Shown here: piece after piece, positions 23,788 through 31,782 of the stretch | How positions within the stretch are numbered: position 1 is the first letter of the stretch | Layout: each line of letters starts with the position of its first letter | Translations under genes and position numbers: made by a program | NCBI GenBank assembly: GCA_902587025.1 | Contig: CACIJJ010000009.1 | Coordinates: forward strand, 1 to 36,633 | DNA length: 36,633 bases | Source: an uncultured Candidatus Actinomarina sp. | GTDB lineage: Bacteria; Actinomycetota; Acidimicrobiia; Actinomarinales; Actinomarinaceae | Reading direction: 5' to 3' | Notes under the pieces: model-generated | What the model saw: only the letters and a program-made list of their open reading frames with translations | Told to the model about the DNA's origin: nothing | Database searches by the model: none

Positions 23788-24248
23788 TGTCAAAATCAAC
23801 TATACAAAGACAAAAATTAATTGCTGATTTAATTGATGAAGGAAAAATTACTTCCCAGAATCAATTAAAGGGAATCTTAAAAAATAGTGGTATCTCAATT
23901 ACGCAAGCCACTCTATCTAGAGATCTTACGGAAATTGGTGCAAGTAAAAAAAGAGATTCAAAAAATAATTTAAAATATATTCTTCCAAAAGATGATATAA
24001 ATAATGCCCAAAAATCAATTGCCAAAAAGGCTTTAAGAGATTTTGTTGTAAGCGTTGAACCAGTTTCTAACCAAGTCATTATAAAAACAACAACTGCTGC
24101 GGCTCAAGTTGTTGCCGAAGCAGTAGATAATTTATATATAGATGGTATAGCTGCTTCGATAGCAGGTGATAATGTTGTCTTAATCATTTCTTATGGAAAT
24201 AAAGAGGCAATTTTAATTTCAAAATCACTTGATTCTTATCTGATATAA
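23787..24248 (+). CDS. argR: Arginine repressor ArgR
   Basis: A 153-residue regulator. The N-terminal winged helix-turn-helix holds SITQATLSRDLTEIGASK (about 37-54), the family hallmark. The C-terminal hexamerisation/arginine-binding domain has NQVIIKTTTAAAQVVAEAVD and ASIAGDNVVLI (123-133). The second Asp of the common GDD arginine-binding motif is replaced by Asn129. It controls arginine metabolism genes, none of which lie in this window. Two ARG boxes overlap its own promoter. Confidence 0.94.
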   Translation: MSKSTIQRQKLIADLIDEGKITSQNQLKGILKNSGISITQATLSRDLTEIGASKKRDSKNNLKYILPKDDINNAQKSIAKKALRDFVVSVEPVSNQVIIKTTTAAAQVVAEAVDNLYIDGIAASIAGDNVVLIISYGNKEAILISKSLDSYLI

Positions 24249-24293
24249 AAATTTACTAGCAATTTTCTACTTATCTACATTATCCTTATTTGA

Positions 24294-25718
24294 ATGATTG
24301 AATTATCAAAATTTAATAGAGAAAATCTTGCAAAAGAAATAGGTGAAGGAGCTGTTCTTTTACATGGAAATAATACAATTTATAGAAATAATGATGTCGC
24401 CTTTGATTTTAGACAAGATTCAAACTTTCATTATTTAACAGCTTGGCCTGAGCCATTTGCACATGCAATAATCATTATTAAAAATAAACAACCAGATCTT
24501 TATTTATTTGTTCAGGATAGAAATATTGAAATGGAAACCTGGGATGGAAAAAGATTTGGACCAGAGGGCGCAAAAAAACATTTTGGTGCAACAGACGCAT
24601 TTATTTATGATGATTATTTAAAAATAGCCCCAAAATTACTCTCAGGAATACAAAATATTTACTGTAATTATTCAAACAATTCTTTCGAAAAATACGATAA
24701 AAAGATAATTAATCAAGCAACACCTTACGATCAGAGGGGAGCTAGTTTTAGTGATGCATCACTAAAGTCTCTCTCTCCTATACTTTCTGAGCTTAGACTT
24801 ATAAAAAATGAAGATGAAATAAATAATTTGAAAAAAGCATGTGAAATTACAGTTGAAGGACATAAGGTGGCAATGCAGTACGCTCAAAAAGAAATGTTTG
24901 AGTACCAAATTGAAGCGGAAATGGAAAAAACATTTTATGATCTAGGCGCTGAAAGACTGGGCTACCCGTCAATTGTTGCATCTGGAGATAACGCTTGTAT
25001 CCTTCATTACTCAACTAATAGGGAAAAAGTAGATAATAGCGGCTTAGTTTTAATTGATGCTGGAGCAGAATATAATATGTATTCCTCTGATGTAACTAGA
25101 ACATTTCCAATTAATGGAAAATTTTCAGTTCCGCAAAAAGATGTTTATCTAGAGGTACTAAAGGCTCAAACCCTTGGGATTAATAATGTAAACACAAAAA
25201 ATACTATGTCTGATATTCATAAGTTGACGGTTTCATCAATTTCTCAATCATTGGTTGATTTAGGATTGGTTCCAATGGGAGTTGACGAAACAATTTCTAT
25301 GATGCATTATTTTGAATTCTTTATGCATGGAACAGGACATTGGCTGGGTCTAGACGTTCACGACGCTGGAAGTATAGAAGAAAATAATAAGCCTAGAAAA
25401 TTAATGCCAGGGATGGTTACAACAGTTGAGCCTGGCATCTATATACGGCCAAACAAACCAGAAATTGAGTTTAAATTACTTAAAAGAGATCCAAAAGAAA
25501 TTAGAGAAAGAAGAAAACTCCTTGGTATGGAAAAAGCGACAAAATTAGAAAATGAAGAAATGAAAGATGCTAAATCTATTAAGCACGTAATTCCAAAAGA
25601 TCTTCTTGGAATAGGGATCCGTATTGAAGATGATATTGTTTGCACTGATGATAAACCAATTAATTTGACTGAGGAAGCACCAAAAACTATTGAAGACATT
25701 GAAGCAATTTGTAGTTAA
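24294..25718 (+). CDS. pepP: Xaa-Pro aminopeptidase PepP (M24B)
   Basis: A 474-residue metallopeptidase that removes N-terminal residues before proline. The AMP_N domain spans about residues 1-130. The pita-bread domain carries all five metal ligands in order: LIDAGAEY, SSDVTRTF, HGTGHWLGLDVHD, TVEPGIYI and IRIEDDIV. An insertion of charged residues (about 385-430) precedes the last ligand. TATCCT at 24281-24286 lies 7 nt before the ATG, a likely leaderless -10. The 3' end is 2 nt from the prenyltransferase gene. Confidence 0.94.
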   Translation: MIELSKFNRENLAKEIGEGAVLLHGNNTIYRNNDVAFDFRQDSNFHYLTAWPEPFAHAIIIIKNKQPDLYLFVQDRNIEMETWDGKRFGPEGAKKHFGATDAFIYDDYLKIAPKLLSGIQNIYCNYSNNSFEKYDKKIINQATPYDQRGASFSDASLKSLSPILSELRLIKNEDEINNLKKACEITVEGHKVAMQYAQKEMFEYQIEAEMEKTFYDLGAERLGYPSIVASGDNACILHYSTNREKVDNSGLVLIDAGAEYNMYSSDVTRTFPINGKFSVPQKDVYLEVLKAQTLGINNVNTKNTMSDIHKLTVSSISQSLVDLGLVPMGVDETISMMHYFEFFMHGTGHWLGLDVHDAGSIEENNKPRKLMPGMVTTVEPGIYIRPNKPEIEFKLLKRDPKEIRERRKLLGMEKATKLENEEMKDAKSIKHVIPKDLLGIGIRIEDDIVCTDDKPINLTEEAPKTIEDIEAICS

Positions 25719-25720
25719 TT

Positions 25721-26485
25721 ATGGTCACTCCTAGATTTGTCTATTCTGTATACGAAAATAGACTTCAAAACAAAATAAAAAATGAAAACCTTCCACAACA
25801 CATCGGCTTAATTCATGATGGGCATAGACGTTACGCAAGAAGAGAGAATCTTCTTACATATGAAGTTTCTTACAGGATTGGAATGGTTCGATTTAAAGAA
25901 TGCTTAGCTTGGTGTGATGAGCTTGGAATTAATCATGTTACAAGCTGGTTGCTGTCTAAAGAGAACCTATCAAGACCTAAGGAGGAATTAAATTCTTATT
26001 ATCTTGTTTTAAATGAATTATTTCAAGAATTACTTATAGATGATCTAGTTGATAATTTTAAAATAACTTTTGTAGGAAGCATTGATTTACTTCCAGAATA
26101 TCTTCAAAACTCCATTAAACAATTACAGGAAATCAGAGGAGGGGGTGAGAAAGTACTTACAATTGCACTAGGTTACGGAGGTAGGCAGGAGATAGTTGAT
26201 GCCATAAAGAGCTTACTCAAAGAAAACAAAGAATTAGACATTGATGATTTGATAAAGAGCATTAATGATGAACAAATAAGAGACCATTTATACTCTCCTG
26301 ACTCACCAGACATCGATTTGATAATTAGAACTAGCGGTGAATCAAGACTATCTGGATTTCTACTATGGCAAAGTGCTTATTCTGAAGTTGTATTCCAAGA
26401 TGTTTATTGGCCTGAGTTCAGGAAGATTGATTTCTTAAGGTGTCTTAGAGAGTATGTTCAACGGGATAGAAGATTCGGTAAATGA
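25721..26485 (+). CDS. uppS: Cis-prenyltransferase (UppS / short-chain Z-prenyl diphosphate synthase family)
   Basis: A 254-residue isoprenyl transferase making the polyprenyl carrier or its precursor for cell-wall synthesis. The active-site Asp33 lies in HIGLIHDGHRRYARR. The C-terminal motif IIRTSGESRLSGFLLWQSAY (about 202-221) and the ending YVQRDRRFGK are diagnostic. The pattern LLSKENLSRPKEEL and DGxRRYA rather than DGNGRWA are closer to the actinobacterial Rv1086-type (Z-farnesyl diphosphate synthase) than to E. coli UppS. The almost invariant Asn of DGN is His35 here. It follows pepP by 2 nt. Confidence 0.9.
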   Translation: MVTPRFVYSVYENRLQNKIKNENLPQHIGLIHDGHRRYARRENLLTYEVSYRIGMVRFKECLAWCDELGINHVTSWLLSKENLSRPKEELNSYYLVLNELFQELLIDDLVDNFKITFVGSIDLLPEYLQNSIKQLQEIRGGGEKVLTIALGYGGRQEIVDAIKSLLKENKELDIDDLIKSINDEQIRDHLYSPDSPDIDLIIRTSGESRLSGFLLWQSAYSEVVFQDVYWPEFRKIDFLRCLREYVQRDRRFGK

Positions 26486-26555
26486 AGATTAGGAACCTTT
26501 ATTTTTACTTAAAAAAATTATTTAGATAACCTTAAAACAGTTAATATTGTCTGAT

Positions 26556-27839
26556 ATGGAAATTCTGGAAACAATGGATTCAATTAATTTCACAACTCTA
26601 TTTATTTTATTTATAGGATTGAAATTTACTATCGAGACTTATTTAAAGTATCGAAATATAAATTCTATAAAACAAAACAAAGGAAGGGTTCCAGAAAGAT
26701 TTGAAAATATTGTCAATAGTGAGGAATATAAAAAATCTACAGATTACAACCTTGATAGGTTAAAGTTTCAGATTCTCGTCTCTTTTGTAAGTATAATTAT
26801 TCTATTACTTCTTACCCTTGGAGGATTACTTAGCTGGCTAACTGAAGTCGTTTTGGGAATCACATCATCAAACATACTAGGTGCTATTCTTCTAGGTTTT
26901 TTTATAATTATTATTTCAGAAATACTAGAAATCCCTTTAGCTATATACTCAACATTCGTGATTGAGGAAAAATATGGTTTTAATAAGACAACCAAAAAAA
27001 CATTTGTAACAGACATATTTAAAAACCTGATCATTTCATCTGTTATATCATGTTCAATTTATGCTGTGGTGATTGGAATAATTGAAAACCTAGGAAGTAA
27101 CTGGTGGATATTTGCTTTTGGTGCAGTATTTTCAATACAATTGATTATTTTCTTCCTTTACCCAGTATTGATAATGCCACTATTCAATAAATTTGAGCCC
27201 CTTGATGATGAGCAATTTAAAAAGCCAATAGAGAAACTTTTAGAGAAAGTTAAATTTAAAGCAAAAGGTCTCTTTGTTATGAACGCTAGCTTGAGGAGCT
27301 CACATGGAAATGCTTTTTTCACTGGCTTTGGCAACAATAAGAGAATAGTTTTTTATGATACATTACTTGAAACAATCACACCTGATGAAATGGAGGCAAT
27401 ATTAGGTCACGAACTGGGTCACTATAAACTTGGACATATAAGAAAATCGCTTATCAGCTCATTAGTTTTTGGCTTTGTTGGTTTTTATATTTTAAGTGAG
27501 ATTTTTAAGTCAGAAAACTTTTTTATCACTCATGGATTAGATGAAATTACTTTATATTCAAAATTCATTCTCTTTTATCTTGTTGCTGGAACATATACCT
27601 TTTTCACTAGGCCAATTACCTCTTACCTATCACGACAAAGAGAGTTTGCTGCAGATGATTTTTCATTTAAATTTACTGATGGAAAGTATATGATTTCGGG
27701 TCTTTTAAAACTTACCAAAGATAACGCGAGCAACCTAACACCAGACCCTCTATATAGTTCTTATTATTATTCTCACCCTCCAATTGCTGAGCGTGTTGCG
27801 AGTATAGAAAAAAAGCTATCCGACACTCAATACAAATAG
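26556..27839 (+). CDS. Ste24-type M48 zinc metalloprotease
   Basis: A 427-residue integral membrane protease from the ATG at 26556; an in-frame TTG at 26547 is possible. The N-terminal half carries several membrane helices and the conserved YGFNKTTKKTFVTDIFKN segment, which places it with CAAX protease 1/Ste24 rather than HtpX. The zinc site is HELGH at 285-289, and the downstream Glu is in QREFAADDFSF. The closing HPPIAERVASIEK is family-typical. TAATAT lies 8 nt before the ATG. Bacterial substrates are not known. The 3' end overlaps the convergent membrane protein gene by 24 nt. Confidence 0.92.
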   Translation: MEILETMDSINFTTLFILFIGLKFTIETYLKYRNINSIKQNKGRVPERFENIVNSEEYKKSTDYNLDRLKFQILVSFVSIIILLLLTLGGLLSWLTEVVLGITSSNILGAILLGFFIIIISEILEIPLAIYSTFVIEEKYGFNKTTKKTFVTDIFKNLIISSVISCSIYAVVIGIIENLGSNWWIFAFGAVFSIQLIIFFLYPVLIMPLFNKFEPLDDEQFKKPIEKLLEKVKFKAKGLFVMNASLRSSHGNAFFTGFGNNKRIVFYDTLLETITPDEMEAILGHELGHYKLGHIRKSLISSLVFGFVGFYILSEIFKSENFFITHGLDEITLYSKFILFYLVAGTYTFFTRPITSYLSRQREFAADDFSFKFTDGKYMISGLLKLTKDNASNLTPDPLYSSYYYSHPPIAERVASIEKKLSDTQYK

Positions 27840-29057
27840 AGCCTGAAGAGTCAAAGCAACAGTTATGAACAAAAATATGTATTGGGTTTTATCACTTTGT
27901 TGATGACCAAAAAGCTTTACTGCTAGATCATGAGCTAAAACAACACTAAGCATATGACCTAAAAGGGTCACTCCTACCTGAACACTCCAAATAACTATAG
28001 GTTCTACAAAGTAGTTAATAGATGGCTCTTTGGCATTAAATAGACTTATACCAGTCCCAATGGGATCGTTCAGTCGATAAAATAAAGTTTGAGATTCAAA
28101 TAGTAAGAGAGTTAAATAATGTGTCACGTGATATGCAAAAGCAATAGGTAACATTGTATGTCCAAACAGATTTGATACTTTGTTGAGCTCAAGATCAGAT
28201 CCTCCGATCTTTATTGCAAAGAAACAGGCAAAACGATAAAACAAAATTGTTGCTAAATTCATTAGAACGAACATCATTGTCGAGAACCCCATATCATTTA
28301 TTCTTGGTCCGAATTGTTCATACCAGAAAGTGGTTTCTCTCAAACCATCGTAAGTTACGGTACCGATCATTAAAAGTACAAAATACTCAATACCCCTAAG
28401 CCTTGCAAGATTTCCAATGTTATCGAGCAATGATCGAAAGTAAGGACTCGAGTTGAATAGTTTCAACTTACTGTACAAATAATGAAGTAATAGTAATGGA
28501 TCAACTTCAATTAATGATTTTTTTAAAAAATATCTCAATAAATTTACGCTAATAAAAAGCAATATAAAGACAACCCCAATATTGAGGGGATTTCCAGGTT
28601 TTCTCCACACCAGCTCAAACCAGGTTAGCCCAATAAACAAAACGCAAGCAAAATATACTGATTGAGGCTTATTTGAGGAAATAGGAAAGAGATTTAAAGG
28701 ATTAAATTTTGCATATATATCTCCAAACAACAGACCAAGAACCGGAACACCAATCCATAAAAACACCCATAACATGAGCGGAGCAATTGATGTTTTGGCG
28801 GACTCATTACTAATTACACCTGGAGCAACAAGTAAAAATAATATTAAAAATCCAAACAACTTCCCAAATAAACTTTGTTTATCGTCAAATATTTCCTCAC
28901 GGTGGGCAATAATTGATTCTTTCCATGAAACCTTTAAATAAACAAAAGTAATAAGAACAACTAAAGCTGAAGTATTTAAAACTATGTCGAACGGTATTGG
29001 CAAATCCCCAACATTTACGACACCATGTCCAAAAGTTAGTGGGATAATATAATCCAT
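27816..29057 (-). CDS. Uncharacterised multi-pass membrane protein (fenitrothion-hydrolase-annotated family)
   Basis: A 413-residue protein with about eight to ten hydrophobic helices. The opening LTFGHGVVNVGDLPIPFDIVL resembles the AHG-x-DLPIP start of actinobacterial membrane proteins often annotated, without good proof, as fenitrothion hydrolase. Histidines recur in or next to membrane segments (FGHTMLPIAFAYHVTHYLTL, then LLGHMLSVVLAHDLAVKLFGH), suggesting bound metal or heme. Nearby genes encode a Fur/Zur regulator and zinc uptake, which makes a metal-related role thinkable. A perfect palindrome lies just before the start. I cannot name the function. Confidence 0.8.
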   Translation of the reverse strand: MDYIIPLTFGHGVVNVGDLPIPFDIVLNTSALVVLITFVYLKVSWKESIIAHREEIFDDKQSLFGKLFGFLILFLLVAPGVISNESAKTSIAPLMLWVFLWIGVPVLGLLFGDIYAKFNPLNLFPISSNKPQSVYFACVLFIGLTWFELVWRKPGNPLNIGVVFILLFISVNLLRYFLKKSLIEVDPLLLLHYLYSKLKLFNSSPYFRSLLDNIGNLARLRGIEYFVLLMIGTVTYDGLRETTFWYEQFGPRINDMGFSTMMFVLMNLATILFYRFACFFAIKIGGSDLELNKVSNLFGHTMLPIAFAYHVTHYLTLLLFESQTLFYRLNDPIGTGISLFNAKEPSINYFVEPIVIWSVQVGVTLLGHMLSVVLAHDLAVKLFGHQQSDKTQYIFLFITVALTLQALFVLSVG

Positions 29058-29060
29058 CTA

Positions 29061-29077
29061 CTGTTTACAATAAACAG
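29061..29077. promoter_or_regulatory. Perfect palindrome directly upstream of the membrane protein gene
   Basis: CTGTTTACAATAAACAG has perfect 7-nt arms around a 3-nt centre and begins 3 nt before the ATG at 29057 of the membrane protein gene. It could be an operator covering the transcription start, or a hairpin at the start of the mRNA. I do not recognise the regulator. Confidence 0.6.
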
Positions 29078-29114
29078 ATATTTTTATAAAATTGGAAATA
29101 ACAGGGAATTTATT

Positions 29115-29291
29115 ATGTGTGTTATTTGCAACCTAACTACTCAAGGATATGAGACAGCTTATTTAGCTGTTGAAACCGAGACATCAGAAAGCATTATTTT
29201 ACCAGTTGTGAATAGGTTATTAGATTATCACTCTTTTATGGCTATTGATTCTATGTTGATTCAAGCTTCTTTAGTTGGAATTATTCTTTAA
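29115..29291 (+). CDS. Possible 58-residue small protein
   Basis: An open frame from ATG at 29115 encodes 58 residues beginning MCVICNLTTQGYETAYLAVE, with a Cys-x-x-Cys pair at the N-terminus and an uncharged C-terminal third (DSMLIQASLVGIIL). It fills the space between the membrane protein gene and the convergent fur-family gene, stopping 4 nt before the latter's stop codon. GGGA lies 9 nt before the start. I recognise no family; the support is position and uninterrupted frame only. Confidence 0.4.
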   Translation: MCVICNLTTQGYETAYLAVETETSESIILPVVNRLLDYHSFMAIDSMLIQASLVGIIL

Positions 29292-29295
29292 AACT

Positions 29296-29730
29296 TTAGC
29301 TACAATTTTCACAAAGATCAGTACACTTTCCGAATAACTCGAGCCTATGATCTTCAATTATAAAATTAAATTTTTTTTCAATTCTTTTTATCTCTTTTGA
29401 TAATTTTTCTTCAAACTCATTGGCCATCTCTACATCAATAATCTCTCCACAGTCACTACAAAACAAATGATGATGATGTGAGTCTGTATCAAGTAATAGC
29501 TCAACAACTGATTGATTTTCTAGGTTTGTAAATTCTTGAAGTATATTTATTTTTTTCAAATCACTTAAAACCCTATACAAGGTTGATTTTGCAACTTGAT
29601 TTTCTAATTTTGTTAAAAGTTCATCTACAGTTATAGGACTTTTATTATCAAGCAAAGCTTCAAGGACTAAAATTCTAGGGTTAGTTATTGAAACATTGTT
29701 GTCAGATAAGATTTTTTTTGAATCTTGCAT
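29296..29730 (-). CDS. zur: Fur-family metalloregulator, probably Zur
   Basis: A 144-residue Fur-family repressor. The N-terminal winged helix includes TNPRILVLEALLDNKSPITV and AKSTLYRVLSDLKK. The metal region has SHHHHLFCSDCGEIIDV, and the structural zinc site is completed by FGKCTDLCENCS. Orientation and position, facing znuA across 134 bp with a palindromic operator, favour Zur over Fur or PerR. TATTAT lies 6 nt before the ATG, so its mRNA may be leaderless. Which metal it senses is inferred from context. Confidence 0.88.
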   Translation of the reverse strand: MQDSKKILSDNNVSITNPRILVLEALLDNKSPITVDELLTKLENQVAKSTLYRVLSDLKKINILQEFTNLENQSVVELLLDTDSHHHHLFCSDCGEIIDVEMANEFEEKLSKEIKRIEKKFNFIIEDHRLELFGKCTDLCENCS

Positions 29731-29789
29731 AGGTACATAATAATAGTTTATTTATCTTTAAAAAAATATTTAATTTCGTTTTAGGAGAC

Positions 29790-29825
29790 TTGACAAAGTT
29801 ATAAATGAGACTTATTCTCATTTAT
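29790..29825 (+). promoter_or_regulatory. znuA promoter with overlapping Zur/Fur-type operator
   Basis: TTGACA at 29790-29795 is a consensus -35. TATTCT at 29813-29818 lies 17 bp later as -10. A perfect 25-bp palindrome, arms ATAAATGAGA (29801-29810) and TCTCATTTAT (29816-29825) around CTTAT, covers the spacer and -10. Its centre reads TGAGACT-T-ATTCTCA, the 7-1-7 form of Fur-family boxes. Bound repressor would block RNA polymerase. Confidence 0.85.
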
Positions 29826-29864
29826 TGTAATTTAACATTTTAAAAATTAGATAAGGAAACTTAA

Positions 29865-30947
29865 ATGAAAATAAAACCTATGACAAAATTTGCAATTCTA
29901 GCGCTTTCACTGGTTCTTGTTGCTTGTGCTGGAGGTGGATCTGAAGAAGCAGGTTGTCCAGCCATTGATGGAAGAGAAATTAATGTTGTTGCAACCACAC
30001 CTATGATTGGTGAATTTGTTAGCCAAGTTGGTGGTGAAAACATAAACCTAACAGTTTTAATGCCTCCTGAAGCAAACCCACACACTTACGAACCAGCTCC
30101 TCAAGATGCTGGAACAATAGCTGAGGCAGACCTTGTCTTTTACACTGGACTACTTTATGAGCCAGCAGCTTTAGTTAAATTATTAGAAAACTCTGCCTGT
30201 AGCACTGACATTTTATCAGAAGTAGGCGAGAGTGTTTTTCCAATAGAGTTTAAGGAAGGTGGTCATGACGATCATGATGATCATGATGACGAAGAAGGTC
30301 ATGACGACCATGATGACGAAGAAGGTCATGACGACCATGATGACGAAGAAGGTCATGATGACGAAGAAGGTCATGATGACGAAGAAGGTCATGATGACCA
30401 TGAAGGTCACAACCATGGTGCATACGACCCTCACTTTTGGTTTGACCCAAGCAGAGTGGCTTATGCAGCTGAATATATCGAGTCAAGATTGATTCAATTT
30501 GATCCAGAAAACGAATCATCATATACAAGTTCTGCAGACTCTTTTGTTAGTGAATTAAATGACTTAACAAAACAAGTGTCAGAATTAATCTCTACAGTGC
30601 CATCTCAAAACAGAAAACTCATTACTACACATGAGTCATTAGGTTATTTAGAGGCAAAATTTGGACTTGAAGTCTTATCAACCATAATCCCAAGTCTAAA
30701 CTCAGCCAATGAAATATCACCATCTGATTTAGCCGGAGTAATTGATGTTATTGAAGATAACAATGTAAAAGTTATTTTCATTGAATCTGAGGCACCATCT
30801 GTATATTCAGAAACAATTGTTGCAGAAACTGGTATTAAACCTGTCACAGGATTGTATGTTGAAACCTTAAAACCTGGTCAATCATACTCAGAATTTCTGA
30901 TAAGCAACGTTACATTAATTACGGAGAACTTACAAGATACCGATTAG
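29865..30947 (+). CDS. znuA: Zinc ABC transporter substrate-binding lipoprotein ZnuA
   Basis: A 360-residue lipoprotein; the leader ends in LVLVAC (Cys21) and AAGGA precedes the ATG. Metal ligands of the cluster A-I family are visible: His in NPHTYEP, His in DPHFWFDP after the loop, His in TTHESLGY, and an acidic residue in FIESEAPS. Between the first two lies the histidine-rich loop typical of zinc-specific members. Here it is unusually long and regular (GHDD units, 13 His in about 55 residues), encoded by tandem repeats. It captures zinc for ZnuB/ZnuC. The operon is headed by a Zur-type operator. Confidence 0.95.
   Translation: MKIKPMTKFAILALSLVLVACAGGGSEEAGCPAIDGREINVVATTPMIGEFVSQVGGENINLTVLMPPEANPHTYEPAPQDAGTIAEADLVFYTGLLYEPAALVKLLENSACSTDILSEVGESVFPIEFKEGGHDDHDDHDDEEGHDDHDDEEGHDDHDDEEGHDDEEGHDDEEGHDDHEGHNHGAYDPHFWFDPSRVAYAAEYIESRLIQFDPENESSYTSSADSFVSELNDLTKQVSELISTVPSQNRKLITTHESLGYLEAKFGLEVLSTIIPSLNSANEISPSDLAGVIDVIEDNNVKVIFIESEAPSVYSETIVAETGIKPVTGLYVETLKPGQSYSEFLISNVTLITENLQDTD
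30261..30419 (+). repeat. Tandem repeats encoding the His/Asp-rich ZnuA loop
   Basis: Units beginning GGTCATGA and ending GACGAAGAA recur as a first expanded unit, two exact 27-bp units, two exact 18-bp units and decaying final units. The protein reads GHDDHDDEE or GHDDEE. Near-identical DNA copies point to recent expansion by slippage. Antisense open frames across this stretch are mirrors of the repeat. Confidence 0.9.
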
Positions 30948-30990
30948 GTTAAATGTAATATAATTACAAGAAACCTAACAAAGAGTCTGT

Positions 30991-31782
30991 ATGAACTCTG
31001 AACAAATTAATACTAAAAAAAGTCGACCCACTATTGTTTCCGATGGGGCGTGTGTTGAGCTTGGGAATGATTTAGTTTTAGATGATGTGACTTTTTCTAT
31101 TGATCAAGGAAAAAAAGTTGCAGTTGTTGGCCCTAATGGTGGAGGTAAATCCACTTTGTTTAACGCAATAGTTGGACTACTTCCTTTAGCTAATGGCTCA
31201 ATAAAGATAGATGGAAAAAATCCACAGGAAGCAAAAAGTTTAATAAGCTATGTGCCTCAAAAAGATTTTATGAATCGTAGTTTTCCAATAACAGTAAACC
31301 AAGTTGTTGGAATGGGCTTGGTAGATAAAAATACTTTTTTTAACTCAAACAATAGAGAATCTAAAAATAAGATATCTACATCACTGAAAAGTGTTGGCCT
31401 TCTCGACCAAATTGATACCAATATAAACAACTTATCAGGTGGTCAGTTCCAGAGAGTTTTAATTGCAAGAGCTTTGACCCAAAATGCACAAATCATATTA
31501 CTTGATGAAGCATTCAGCGCTGTAGATGTTGGTGCTCAAGAAGACATTATGAACATAATTAATAAAAACGACCTTGATAGCAAAACAATTTTAATTGCTA
31601 CTCACGATATTAATAATCTAGAAGAAAGATTTGATGAAGTTTTATGTTTAAACAGACATTGTTGCGCATATGGAAAACCTTCAGAAGTTTTAACAGAAAA
31701 GGTGATAGAAGAAATGTATGGTTCCCACAGTGCAATGTTTAAAAATCATACTTTAAATAGTCATGGAGAAACAAATGATTGA
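30991..31782 (+). CDS. znuC: Zinc ABC transporter ATPase ZnuC
   Basis: A 263-residue ABC ATPase that powers zinc import. Walker A is GPNGGGKST (about 47-55), the Q-loop YVPQKD, the signature LSGGQFQRVLIARAL, Walker B IILLDEAFSAVD, and the switch His in ATHD. GPNGGGKS is the form common in metal-type (ZnuC/MntB) ATPases. The C-terminus has a His/Cys cluster (NRHCCAYG). It begins 43 nt after znuA and overlaps znuB by 8 nt. Confidence 0.94.
   Translation: MNSEQINTKKSRPTIVSDGACVELGNDLVLDDVTFSIDQGKKVAVVGPNGGGKSTLFNAIVGLLPLANGSIKIDGKNPQEAKSLISYVPQKDFMNRSFPITVNQVVGMGLVDKNTFFNSNNRESKNKISTSLKSVGLLDQIDTNINNLSGGQFQRVLIARALTQNAQIILLDEAFSAVDVGAQEDIMNIINKNDLDSKTILIATHDINNLEERFDEVLCLNRHCCAYGKPSEVLTEKVIEEMYGSHSAMFKNHTLNSHGETND

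Noticed and set aside
28119-28134. parS-like sequence around the TCACGTGA core in the membrane protein gene
   Set aside because: It has several mismatches to the 16-bp parS consensus outside the core, lies in coding sequence, and is far less convincing than the perfect site at 17435.
30261-30419. CRISPR-like periodicity
   Set aside because: The units are contiguous, in frame and coding, with no spacers and no cas genes nearby.
30216-30528. Long antisense open frames rich in Met/Ile/His/Asp across the ZnuA repeat
   Set aside because: They are mirror reading frames of a tandem repeat that happens to lack stops; no ribosome site or independent support.
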